Assembly: GCF_959029255.1 (NCBI RefSeq)
Contig: NZ_CAUFUE010000011.1
Span: 80,385 to 144,384 of the forward strand
DNA from: an uncultured Bacteroides sp.
Lineage (GTDB): Bacteria > Bacteroidota > Bacteroidia > Bacteroidales > Bacteroidaceae
Direction of reading: 5' to 3'
Length of the DNA: 64,000 bases
Shown: piece by piece, positions 22,907-30,838 of the stretch
How the letters are laid out: each line of letters begins with the position of its first letter
Position numbering within the stretch: position 1 is the stretch's first letter
Notes under the pieces: generated by a model
What the model saw: only the letters and a program-made list of their open reading frames with translations
What the model was told of the DNA's origin: nothing
Databases searched by the model: none
Program-made: the position numbers and the translations under genes

Positions 22907-25312
22907 CTAAAACTCTACCGTCACTCCTAACGTGGGGAGTATCGTGCCGCTTTCCTGTTTCAGATATTTCATTTTGTACCGTTGCTCACCGGTAGGTGCC
23001 GAAGGATTTTCAATGATTCCCGTACTCATGATTACGTCCGGCTGTTTTAGCTTATTACCCGTAATGTTCTGTACATCCAGATATAAGCCCACCATGCAGC
23101 GGCGGAAATAGAAGGATTTGTCTACCCGCACATCAATCTGCGCAAAGTTGGGAAGCCGTTCCTTATTGTAGCGGGAGTAGTCATAATAAGGTTTTCCCTG
23201 AGCATTCCATGCCTCTACAAGCGATGACTTTTCTTCATCGTAGGGCGTGTAGGGAGCGCCGCCGATGTAACTCAACTTGCCGCCTATGCTCCAACGCTTG
23301 GGCAGGTTGTACGTGCCGCTCATATTGAGGATAAACCGGTTGTCCCATGCCGACGGGATATATTCGGCTCCCGCACGGCTGCGATATTCACTTTTGTAGA
23401 GCGTAAAAGAAGAAACGAGATTGAGCTTGCCGGATACTTGCCACCGGAACATGGTTTCCACGCCGTATGCCCTGCCGCTGGCGGTGGATGCAAGGGCCTC
23501 GTTGCCCACTACGCCATAGTCATTGCCTTGGCATGTCAGTGGAATGCTGTCTCTCAATGCAAGCGGGATGCGGCTGTATCGCTTGACGAAACCTTCCACC
23601 GAAACCATAATGCGGTCATGCAGATGCCAGTCCAGTCCGATGCTGCCCTCCAACACCTGCATGTATTTCAACTCCTTATTTATATAGGCACCCTCGTTGT
23701 TCTTAAATCCCAGAGCCGTGTAAGGCGGCAATTGGTGGTAGAGTCCCACATTGCCGCTCAGCGTCCACTGTTCCGAGAGTTTATAAGAAGCGGACAGGCG
23801 GGGCGACAGGTGTCTCCACGGCTGCTGCATTTCCCGGTTGTAAGTGTTGCCATCCATACGGATACCAACAGAAGCAGACAGACGGTTATCTTTCGTGGTG
23901 TAGTCCGAAGCAAAGAACGCTCCCCATCCGAAGATATTGAGTGAGGTATGGTAAACCGACAATTCTCCGGAATTTCCGTAGAGCAGTTGCCGGGTGTGGT
24001 TGGTGTAAATGGAATTGGTCAGTTCACCGCCTTCCTTTAAAGTCCACTGTCCCAGTCGGGTCTGGTTTTCAAAGCGTAGGGCAGTCTTCTGCTCTACGGA
24101 GCGCAGGCGCAAGGTCAGGTTGTCTTCCGAAGAATCGTCATTGTTGTAGTACTTCAGGTTCCGGTTATTCAGATAATTATGGCTCAGCGTAAGCGCTTGC
24201 ACATGTCTCCCCGCGTAATGCTTGTACACCGCTCCCACAGTGAACGTCTCTTGGTGGATGGTGGGGAGATAACTAAGCAGATATTCCGCATCCTCACCCT
24301 TCTCGTCGGTATTCAGTTTCATCTTGTCAATTCCCGCCAGGCCGAGTACGGTAAGTTCATTCTTTTCGGAAAACTTAGTCTTCAACTTGAACTGCCCGTC
24401 GATGAAGTTAGGTAAGAAAGGAAGTCCCAATGCCTTGAATAAGAACTGTAGGTACGATTGGCGCGCGGAGAATAGATACGTGGTACGTTTCCCCAAGTGG
24501 CCTGCTCCGCTCAGTGAAACTTCGGAAGCGCCGATAGTCGCCTTGAACGTCTGTTTGTCCGGATTGCCGTCTCTCAGCCGGAAGTCGAGAACGGAACTCA
24601 GCGCGCCGGAGCGGTTGACGGGGAATGCCCCGGTGTAGAATGTGATTTCGCGTATCAGGTCGGAATTGACGATACTCACCGGACCACCCGAAGCCCCTTG
24701 CGTGGCAAAGTGGTTGATATTGGGAATTTCTATCCCGTCCATGTAAAAGCGGTTTTCGGAGGGAGAGCCGCCCCGTACAATCAAGTCGTTACGATAGCCG
24801 ATAGGCGAAAAGGACACACCCGGGTAAGCGCGTACAATGCGGGATACGTCACGGTTGGCCCCGGGGCTTTTCTCTATTTCTTGCAGTCCGATGACCCGCA
24901 TGCTGACCGGGCTTTCTATGCTCCTCCGGAAAGGAGAAGGCGTGACGACAACCGCCGACAGAAGATTCTCGTCCTCTTCCATTTCTATTTCTATGAATGG
25001 AGTTGAAGCGGAAACGATGTATTCGGGAGTCTGCACCGTGGTGTAGCCCAAACTCGAAGCTTCGAAACGGTATATGCCCGGTGGAATTTGTTCGATACGG
25101 AATATGCCGAGCGAGTCGGCGGAAGCACCTTTTCCCGGTATGCCCGCAACAACCACGTTAGCGTAGGAGACAGGTTGTCGTGAGCGTTTATCTATCACTT
25201 TCCCACGGACGGAGTAAGTGACGGGAGCGGCAGTTATTGCAGTCGCATAACTGCCGCACAATAAGAGTATGAGTACCGGTAATACCGGAAAAATATACTT
25301 AAGTTTATTCAT
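22907..25312 (-). CDS. TonB-dependent receptor with carboxypeptidase-like domain
   Basis: An 801-residue outer-membrane transporter: signal peptide (about 1-28), carboxypeptidase-D regulatory-like domain (YSVRGKVIDKRSRQPVSYANVVV, about 33-115), plug (MRVIGLQEIEKSPGANRDVSRIVRAYPGVS near 138) and a 22-strand-type barrel ending in a terminal Phe (TLGVTVEF). There is no SusD partner, so it is not a classic glycan-utilisation receptor. Its start overlaps the fcl stop region by eight bases, so it seems to be the third gene of the gmd-fcl operon, an unexpected partner. Ligand unknown. Confidence 0.92.
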   Translation of the reverse strand: MNKLKYIFPVLPVLILLLCGSYATAITAAPVTYSVRGKVIDKRSRQPVSYANVVVAGIPGKGASADSLGIFRIEQIPPGIYRFEASSLGYTTVQTPEYIVSASTPFIEIEMEEDENLLSAVVVTPSPFRRSIESPVSMRVIGLQEIEKSPGANRDVSRIVRAYPGVSFSPIGYRNDLIVRGGSPSENRFYMDGIEIPNINHFATQGASGGPVSIVNSDLIREITFYTGAFPVNRSGALSSVLDFRLRDGNPDKQTFKATIGASEVSLSGAGHLGKRTTYLFSARQSYLQFLFKALGLPFLPNFIDGQFKLKTKFSEKNELTVLGLAGIDKMKLNTDEKGEDAEYLLSYLPTIHQETFTVGAVYKHYAGRHVQALTLSHNYLNNRNLKYYNNDDSSEDNLTLRLRSVEQKTALRFENQTRLGQWTLKEGGELTNSIYTNHTRQLLYGNSGELSVYHTSLNIFGWGAFFASDYTTKDNRLSASVGIRMDGNTYNREMQQPWRHLSPRLSASYKLSEQWTLSGNVGLYHQLPPYTALGFKNNEGAYINKELKYMQVLEGSIGLDWHLHDRIMVSVEGFVKRYSRIPLALRDSIPLTCQGNDYGVVGNEALASTASGRAYGVETMFRWQVSGKLNLVSSFTLYKSEYRSRAGAEYIPSAWDNRFILNMSGTYNLPKRWSIGGKLSYIGGAPYTPYDEEKSSLVEAWNAQGKPYYDYSRYNKERLPNFAQIDVRVDKSFYFRRCMVGLYLDVQNITGNKLKQPDVIMSTGIIENPSAPTGEQRYKMKYLKQESGTILPTLGVTVEF

Positions 25313-26378
25313 TCATATACCAGTCGTACATGCGTTGTACGCCCTCTTCAATATCAATCTTATGGTGCCATCCCAGTGCATGCAGTTTTCTGGGGTCGGT
25401 CAGCTTGCGCATGGTTCCGTCGGGTTTACTGCTGTCAAAGGTGAGCTTACCTTGATAACGCACAGTGGCAACGATTAGTTCAGCCAGTTGGCGGATGGTG
25501 ATTTCTTTGCCTGTACCGATATTGATGTGGCAGTTGCGGATATCCTTGTCACCCGGTTGGTAGGTGTCTTTGAAGTCCACGTGTTCCATGACGAAAACAC
25601 TGGCATCCGCCATTTCTTCACTCCAAAGGAATTCACGGAGAGGGGTTCCCGTACCCCAGAGCTTCACCTCTTCTTCACTGATGCCATATTTGGCGAGAAT
25701 GTTCAATATCTCTTCCTTGCTGCTGTTTCCATCTACACCCTCCACCGGACGCTTGTCCATATCTTTGCGCACGGCATCCCAGTCGCCTTGTTTCAGGCAG
25801 TGTGCCAGATGCACTTTGCGAATCATGGCAGGGAGCACATGGCTGCGTTCCAAGTCGAAGTTATCATTAGGACCGTAGAGGTTGGTGGGCATCACGGCAA
25901 TGTAGTTGGTACCGTATTGCAGGTTAAAGCTTTCGCACATTTTCAGTCCTGCAATCTTGGCGATGGCATACGGCTCGTTGGTATATTCCAGCGGAGAGGT
26001 GAGGAGCACATCCTCTTTCATCGGTTGCTCCGCATCGCGCGGGTAGATGCAGGTACTGCCCAGGAAGAGCAACTTCTTTACGTTGTGGCGAAAACTTTCA
26101 CCGATGATATTCTGCTGTATTTGCAGGTTCTTGTAGATGAAGTCGGCACGATAAATACTGTTCGCCATGATACCTCCTACAAAGGCGGCGGCAAGGAAAA
26201 CATATTCCGGTTGCTCTTCGTCGAAGAACCGGCGTACGGCAACGCCATCCAGTAAGTCGAGTTCTTTATGGGTTTTGCCTACAAGGTTGGTATATCCTTT
26301 TTCCTGCAGGTTTTTCCAGATGGCAGAACCTACCAGTCCGCGATGTCCCGCAACGTATATTTTGGCATTTTTTTCCAT
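25305..26378 (-). CDS. fcl: GDP-L-fucose synthase
   Basis: A 357-residue SDR-type epimerase/reductase that turns GDP-4-keto-6-deoxy-mannose into GDP-L-fucose. Seen: N-terminal GHRGLVGSAI nucleotide-binding motif, GSTCIYP near residue 107, the active YxxxK in EPYAIAKIAG near 137, and NLYGPNDNFD near 165. It follows gmd by 18 bases. The length is slightly above the usual 310-320 because of a lysine/acidic insertion near 205-240 (WDAVRKDMDKRPVEGVDGN), which is typical of Bacteroides forms. It supplies fucose for surface polysaccharides and glycoproteins. Confidence 0.96.
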   Translation of the reverse strand: MEKNAKIYVAGHRGLVGSAIWKNLQEKGYTNLVGKTHKELDLLDGVAVRRFFDEEQPEYVFLAAAFVGGIMANSIYRADFIYKNLQIQQNIIGESFRHNVKKLLFLGSTCIYPRDAEQPMKEDVLLTSPLEYTNEPYAIAKIAGLKMCESFNLQYGTNYIAVMPTNLYGPNDNFDLERSHVLPAMIRKVHLAHCLKQGDWDAVRKDMDKRPVEGVDGNSSKEEILNILAKYGISEEEVKLWGTGTPLREFLWSEEMADASVFVMEHVDFKDTYQPGDKDIRNCHINIGTGKEITIRQLAELIVATVRYQGKLTFDSSKPDGTMRKLTDPRKLHALGWHHKIDIEEGVQRMYDWYMNE

Positions 26379-26396
26379 GATTGATGTTTAATTCGA

Positions 26397-27479
26397 TTAA
26401 TCTTCTTCTTCCTTTGAACGCAGGTACAACTTCTTTACGAACTTCATGTCATGCTGCGCCATGATTTTCACTAATTCTTCAAAACTGGTCTGACGGGGAT
26501 TCCAACCCAACAGGGTTTTTGCCTTAGTAGGATCGCCCAATAGCTGTTCCACTTCCGACGGACGGAAATACTTCGGGTCCACCTCTATCAGCACCTTGCC
26601 CGTCTGCACGTCAATACCTTTTTCGTTGACTCCCTCGCCTTCCCAGCGGAGTTCGATACCTACTTCCCGGAATGCCAGCGTGGCAAATTCGCGTACGGTA
26701 TGCATTTCTCCGGTGGCAATCACAAAATCTTCCGGAGTGTCATGTTGCAGGATGAGCCACATGCATTCCACGTAGTCTTTGGCATATCCCCAGTCGCGGC
26801 GGGCGTCAAGGTTACCCAGGTACAATTTATCCTGCATTCCTTGTGCGATACGTGCGGCGGCAAGCGTAATCTTGCGGGTCACGAAGTTCTCGCCACGCCG
26901 TTCGCTTTCATGATTGAAGAGGATACCGTTCACGGCATACATGCCATAACTTTCACGATAATTCTTGGTAATCCAGAAACCGTATTGCTTTGCCACGCCG
27001 TACGGGCTGCGCGGGTAGAACGGCGTTGTTTCCCTTTGCGGCACTTCCTGTACCTTGCCAAACAGTTCCGAAGTGGAAGCCTGGTAAATTCTTGTCTTCT
27101 TCTCCATGCCCAGGATGCGAACCGCTTCGAGCATACGCAATGTTCCCACCGCATCCGTTTCGGCGGTATATTCGGGCACATCGAAAGATACCTTTACGTG
27201 GCTTTGCGCCGCGAGGTTATATATCTCGTCCGGCTGCACTTGCTGGATGATACGGATAAGTGAACTACTGTCCGTCATGTCGCCATAGTGCAGGTTTACA
27301 GTGCGTTGCTGCTTCATGTCACGCACCCACTCATCAAAGTATAGATGTTCTATGCGTCCCGTGTTGAAAGAAGATGAACGGCGCATGATGCCGTGTACTT
27401 CATATCCTTTCTGTAATAGAAATTCCGCCAGAAACGAACCGTCCTGACCGGTAATGCCGGAGATAAGAGCTTTCTTCAT
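26397..27479 (-). CDS. gmd: GDP-mannose 4,6-dehydratase
   Basis: A 360-residue SDR enzyme that makes GDP-4-keto-6-deoxy-D-mannose, the first step to GDP-fucose. Seen: GITGQDGSFLAEFL at the N-terminus, the catalytic ASTSELFGK near residue 133 with YxxxK in SPYGVAKQYG near 158, NHESERRGENFVTRKI near 190, and RPSEVEQLLGDPTKAK near 315. It starts the gmd-fcl operon. It ends with an acidic tail (SKEEED). Confidence 0.97.
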   Translation of the reverse strand: MKKALISGITGQDGSFLAEFLLQKGYEVHGIMRRSSSFNTGRIEHLYFDEWVRDMKQQRTVNLHYGDMTDSSSLIRIIQQVQPDEIYNLAAQSHVKVSFDVPEYTAETDAVGTLRMLEAVRILGMEKKTRIYQASTSELFGKVQEVPQRETTPFYPRSPYGVAKQYGFWITKNYRESYGMYAVNGILFNHESERRGENFVTRKITLAAARIAQGMQDKLYLGNLDARRDWGYAKDYVECMWLILQHDTPEDFVIATGEMHTVREFATLAFREVGIELRWEGEGVNEKGIDVQTGKVLIEVDPKYFRPSEVEQLLGDPTKAKTLLGWNPRQTSFEELVKIMAQHDMKFVKKLYLRSKEEED

Positions 27480-27630
27480 TTATGATTAGTTTTTGTTATA
27501 GTTATTTTTAATGTTACAAAATTCGTCATTTTTTATGAGACGGCAAAATAAATAGGCGACAGTCTGTACTTAGAAAACTTTCAAGGAGGCATTCTTATAT
27601 CATATCATTTTATAATAAGCTCAGGCATTC

Positions 27631-27662
27631 TTTGGATTATACCGATTTTTTCCATATCTTTG
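27631..27662 (+). promoter_or_regulatory. Promoter of the DUF4160/DUF2442 pair
   Basis: TTTG 27631-27634, 20 bases, TATCTTTG 27655-27662. The ATG of the DUF4160 gene lies 25 bases downstream. Confidence 0.8.
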
Positions 27663-27686
27663 TTCTTATTATAAAATCATTTGATT

Positions 27687-27938
27687 ATGAGCCCTATATT
27701 CAGACGTGAGGATGGCTTTTGCTTTAAAATCTTCTCAAACGAGGAAGAACGTAAGCATATTCATGTTGTAAAAGCTGAACATGAAGCGAAATTTTGGCTT
27801 GAACCCTCTGTCATGCTTGCGGAGAATTATGGCTTTAGCAACAAGGAATTAAAAAAGATAACCCAAATTATAGAACAATATGGAGAGGAATTTAAACATC
27901 AATTCACAGAACACATCGGTAAGCGTATTGATGATTAA
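27687..27938 (+). CDS. DUF4160 domain protein
   Basis: An 83-residue small protein. Family pattern visible: SPIFRREDGFCFKIFSNEEERKHIHV near the start and AKFWLEPSVMLAENYGFSNKEL in the middle. ATG 27687 gives the typical N-terminus (M-S-P-I-F); an in-frame TTG six bases earlier is less likely. It overlaps the following DUF2442 gene by eight bases (ATGATTAA), so the pair is translationally coupled. DUF4160/DUF2442 pairs recur in bacteria and have been suspected to be toxin-antitoxin-like; that role is not established. Confidence 0.85.
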   Translation: MSPIFRREDGFCFKIFSNEEERKHIHVVKAEHEAKFWLEPSVMLAENYGFSNKELKKITQIIEQYGEEFKHQFTEHIGKRIDD

Positions 27939-28164
27939 TGCTCAGGGTATCATGTTGTCGGTGCTAGGAAATGATTTTTTTATTTCCTATAACCGTATAC
28001 CTTGGCTTAAAGATGCACGTATATCCGATGTGCTCAATGTACGTATGGCGGGACACTCGGCCATAGAATGGGAAAGTCTGGGAGTAGATTTAGAGATTGA
28101 AAGCCTAAAACATCCTGAACGTTATCCGCTTATCATGAAACGTAATCCTTTGGATTGTATGTAA
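27931..28164 (+). CDS. DUF2442 domain protein
   Basis: A 77-residue small protein with the DUF2442 pattern: NDFFISYNRIPWLKDARISDVLNVRM, then GHSAIEWESLGVDLEIESL. The ATG at 27931 lies in the stop region of the DUF4160 gene; a longer frame from 27880 is a chance extension. A good terminator follows at 28216-28248. Partner of the preceding protein in a two-gene operon; function unknown. Confidence 0.85.
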   Translation: MINAQGIMLSVLGNDFFISYNRIPWLKDARISDVLNVRMAGHSAIEWESLGVDLEIESLKHPERYPLIMKRNPLDCM

Positions 28165-28215
28165 TAAATGTGGTATTCAATGTATTGAGAGTTAATTATA
28201 ATATTTAGAATAGAC

Positions 28216-28248
28216 AACGCTTCCACTATAAATGGAAGCGTTTTTTTA
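28216..28248 (+). terminator. Terminator after the DUF4160/DUF2442 operon
   Basis: AACGCTTCCA pairs with TGGAAGCGTT (28233-28242) and is followed by a T run. Confidence 0.88.
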
Positions 28249-28292
28249 TCTGTTCCCATAAACTTGAAAAATTAAGGTACTGATATACATAT

Positions 28293-28868
28293 CTACACTG
28301 GAAAATCATAGAATAATCCTTCACGTTCAATCATACCTACGACAGTCGTTTTATCTTTGTGTGAACGCCCTTGTGAATGTGGTACTTTCTTATTCCAATG
28401 ACGATTCCCATTCTTGCCTCCGATATATGTTTCATCTATTTCAACATTATTCTCCAACCGGCTTTCATTAGCAAGATACATTTGATAGCGAATCTTTTGA
28501 AGCATATGCCAAGCTGTTTTCTGTGTTATTTCCAAGTCACGAGCTAATTGGTGAGAGGCAATTCCTGATTTATGGTTTGTAACCAACCATATAGCAAGAA
28601 ACCACTTTTGTATGCTAATTTTGGTTCCTTCAAACATAGTTCCAGTACGGACTGTAAAATTCTTTCCCGTATTCTTACAGCGATAATTGCCATTCTTCAG
28701 TTTATAAACTTTCGACGTTTTGTCAAAAGGTGAAATCGGATTTCCTGAACTCCACATTATCCTTTCAAGGTGTTTTATGCAAGCTTCTTCATTAGGAAAG
28801 AGTCTATACAATGCTGGAATTGAATTTACTTTAATTTCAAACGGGTCTTTCATAAGGCTGTCCTCCAA
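28293..28868 (-). pseudogene. IS1595-family transposase, C-terminally truncated
   Basis: 191 residues remain of a protein usually near 300. Seen: N-terminal zinc-ribbon remnant (CKNTGKNFTVRTGTMFEGTK), helix-turn-helix-like region (SGIASHQLARDLEITQKTAWHMLQK) and the start of the DDE/N domain, VEIDETYIGGKNGNR, with the first catalytic Asp. The second Asp and later acidic/Asn residue are absent, and the stop lies inside the left terminal repeat. It should be inactive, although the DNA-binding part is intact and could still bind the ends. Confidence 0.85.
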
Positions 28869-29192
28869 CTTTTATGATGTTACAATTTACAATGAATTAT
28901 TTGTTCAACAATGAACCTATGGAGAAAATCTTGATAGAAATCCGATAATCTCCTGTGCGTATAACGAAATATTTGAGGATGGAGTAACTCAATTTATAGT
29001 TAAATGATATAAAATAATATAAGACACGTTTTATATATGCCATAGTCACAAAACAATCTGCATAATTCTTGGAAACTATGACTATAAAAGCCGATACAAG
29101 ACAAGCTGTCGGCTCTTATTTTACGAGAATGGAATTTAAAACGTTAATAAAATAGAAAAGACTGATTCGGGAATTTCCCGACTCCAGCCTTT
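28869..29192. other. Non-coding part of the IS element
   Basis: This stretch between the transposase start and right end has no supported gene. It holds a hairpin near 29090-29117 (GCCGATACAAGACAAGCTGTCGGC) followed by T's, and GGGAATTTCCC at 29169-29179. Confidence 0.5.
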
Positions 29193-29265
29193 CTATGATT
29201 TTCCAGTGTAAATTCGTATATCAGTACCTATCATTATTAATTTAAACCTTTAAAACGAAAAAATT

Positions 29266-29373
29266 ATGAGTAAGAAATCTTCTTCCATTTGGGGTAAAGT
29301 GTTGAGAGCGATTATCGCTATTGCCACTGCCGTGCTCGGCACGTTCGGGGCGAACAACACGACACCTCGATGA
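29266..29373 (+). CDS. Smalltalk micro-protein (35 aa), second copy
   Basis: ATG 29266 to TGA 29373. Short Ser/Lys-rich start, then one hydrophobic helix (VLRAIIAIATAVLGTFGA) and a polar tail. It shares the layout and VLGxFGAN motif of the copy at 3822-3926 and likewise sits about 35 bases before an amidase gene. It lies just outside the right end of the decayed IS, in a spot where an HU gene would be expected upstream but is absent. Confidence 0.78.
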   Translation: MSKKSSSIWGKVLRAIIAIATAVLGTFGANNTTPR

Positions 29374-29407
29374 CTTAGTAATTCTTCATTCATCATTCAG
29401 CATTATT

Positions 29408-29878
29408 ATGAGATTTATCAATCTTATCGTTATCCATTGTTCCGCCACACGCTTCGACCGTTGCTATACGGAACACGATTTGATAACAGACCACCTGCGC
29501 CGGGGATTTTCCGGCGCGGGTTATCATTATTATATACGCCGTAACGGTGATATAAAGTCCCTTCGTCCTCTTGAGAAATCGGGCGCCCATGCCAGAGGTT
29601 ATAACGCCAACAGCATAGGCATCTGCTATGAAGGCGGATTGGACGGAAACGGACGTCCTGCCGATACCCGTACTCCTTTTCAGAAACATTCTCTCCGGGT
29701 ACTCGTGACGCTGCTTTTGAAGGATTATCCGGGTTGCCGTGTTTGCGGTCATCGAGACCTCAGCCCCGATTTGAACCATAACGGTGAGATAGAGCCTGAA
29801 GAATGGATAAAGTCTTGTCCCTGCTTTGATGCCGCGACTGTATTGGATGAGCTACCGGTAAATCCGGGGTATCTATGA
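29408..29878 (+). CDS. N-acetylmuramoyl-L-alanine amidase, second copy
   Basis: A 156-residue T7-lysozyme-like zinc amidase. Ligand motifs: LIVIHCSAT near residue 11, CGHRDLSPDLN near 119, KSCPCF near 138. It is clearly paralogous to the protein at 3946-4392 but with a longer C-terminus. ATG 29408 is chosen over an upstream frame extension to 29321, which overlaps the smalltalk gene. No signal peptide. It is linked to the smalltalk peptide as in the first copy. Confidence 0.9.
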   Translation: MRFINLIVIHCSATRFDRCYTEHDLITDHLRRGFSGAGYHYYIRRNGDIKSLRPLEKSGAHARGYNANSIGICYEGGLDGNGRPADTRTPFQKHSLRVLVTLLLKDYPGCRVCGHRDLSPDLNHNGEIEPEEWIKSCPCFDAATVLDELPVNPGYL

Positions 29879-29920
29879 TGGGGGTGTGGCTGCTTTCTAT
29901 CACTTTCTCCCTGATTTATC

Positions 29921-29952
29921 TTTGTTTTACACCATAAAAAACTATACTTTTG
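29921..29952 (+). promoter_or_regulatory. Promoter of the SDR gene
   Basis: TTTG 29921-29924, 20 bases, TACTTTTG 29945-29952; start codon 34 bases further on. Confidence 0.8.
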
Positions 29953-29985
29953 TAGGTAAATATCGATATTAACAAACTCTGTAAA

Positions 29986-30747
29986 ATGGAAAAGAAGATT
30001 GTACTCATCACAGGCGCTTCCTCGGGAATAGGGGAGGGGTGTGCACGTAAGTTCGCCATGAATGGCTATCGGCTGATACTCAACGCCCGGAATGTGGAGA
30101 AACTAAATGCCGTAAAGAAAGATTTGGAAGAAAAATACCATGCGGATGTTTGCCTGCTTCCTTTTGATGTGCGCGACCGTCAGGCGGCTAAGGCTGCTCT
30201 GGAGGCTCTGCCTGCCGGATGGAGGGAGATTGATATACTGATAAACAATGCCGGGCTTGTTATCGGGGTGGACAAAGAACACGAGGGTAATCTCGATGAA
30301 TGGGACATTGTGATTGATACCGATGTAAAAGCCCTGCTTGCCATGACGCGCCTGGTGGTTCCGGGAATGGTGGAACGCGGACGCGGACACGTCATCAACA
30401 TGGGGTCCATTGCCGGAGATTACGCTTATCCGGGTGGAAGCGTATATTGCGCTTGTAAGGCTGCCGTCAAGGCTTTGTCCGACGGACTTCGCATCGATTT
30501 GGTGGATACGCCCGTACGCGTCACCAACATAAAACCCGGACTGGTGGAAACGAATTTCTCCGTCGTCCGTTTCCGGGGAGACAAGGAGACTGCCGACAAT
30601 GTATATAAGGGAATACGCCCTCTCGACGGGGATGATATAGCCGAAGTGGTATACTTTGCCGCCGCCGTGCCCGAGCATATCCAGATAGCTGAAGTGCTGG
30701 TGATGCCTGCTAATCAGGCTACGGGGACGATAGTCAGTAGAAAATAA
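29986..30747 (+). CDS. SDR-family NAD(P)-dependent oxidoreductase (YdfG-like)
   Basis: A 253-residue classical short-chain dehydrogenase. Seen: TGASSGIGEGCA cofactor motif near residue 9, NNAG near 86, catalytic Ser in INMGSIAGDYAYPGG near 139 and YCACK (Tyr/Lys pair) near 152, then the PG motif in NIKPGLVETNF. By length and pattern it is close to YdfG-type 3-hydroxy acid or serine dehydrogenases, but the substrate is not certain. It has its own promoter. Confidence 0.92.
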   Translation: MEKKIVLITGASSGIGEGCARKFAMNGYRLILNARNVEKLNAVKKDLEEKYHADVCLLPFDVRDRQAAKAALEALPAGWREIDILINNAGLVIGVDKEHEGNLDEWDIVIDTDVKALLAMTRLVVPGMVERGRGHVINMGSIAGDYAYPGGSVYCACKAAVKALSDGLRIDLVDTPVRVTNIKPGLVETNFSVVRFRGDKETADNVYKGIRPLDGDDIAEVVYFAAAVPEHIQIAEVLVMPANQATGTIVSRK

Positions 30748-30794
30748 TACAAGGATATGATAAAACAATACTAATATTATTGGGGAGAACCGCC

Positions 30795-30802
30795 TATCTT
30801 TG
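30795..30802 (+). promoter_or_regulatory. -7 box for the GH36 gene
   Basis: TATCTTTG, 37 bases before the start at 30839; no clear -33 element. Confidence 0.55.
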
Positions 30803-30838
30803 CGGCAATCGTAATGAATAATCTAAAACAAGAAAAAC

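Larger units (their letters stand above)
28276..29228. mobile_element. Decayed IS1595-type insertion sequence, both ends present
   Basis: A 953-bp element bounded by 36-bp terminal inverted repeats (28276-28311 and 29193-29228) that match at 33 of 36 positions and begin with GG, as in IS1595 relatives. Inside lies a truncated ISXO2-like transposase on the minus strand. No 8-bp target duplication is seen (AAAATTAA left, TATCATTA right), so the insertion is old or one end was rearranged. The 3' part of the transposase is missing right up to the left repeat, meaning an internal deletion removed about one third of the gene but kept the end. Confidence 0.8.

Noticed and set aside
28268..29236. Target-site duplication around the IS1595-type element
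   Set aside because: The eight bases on each side (AAAATTAA and TATCATTA) do not match.
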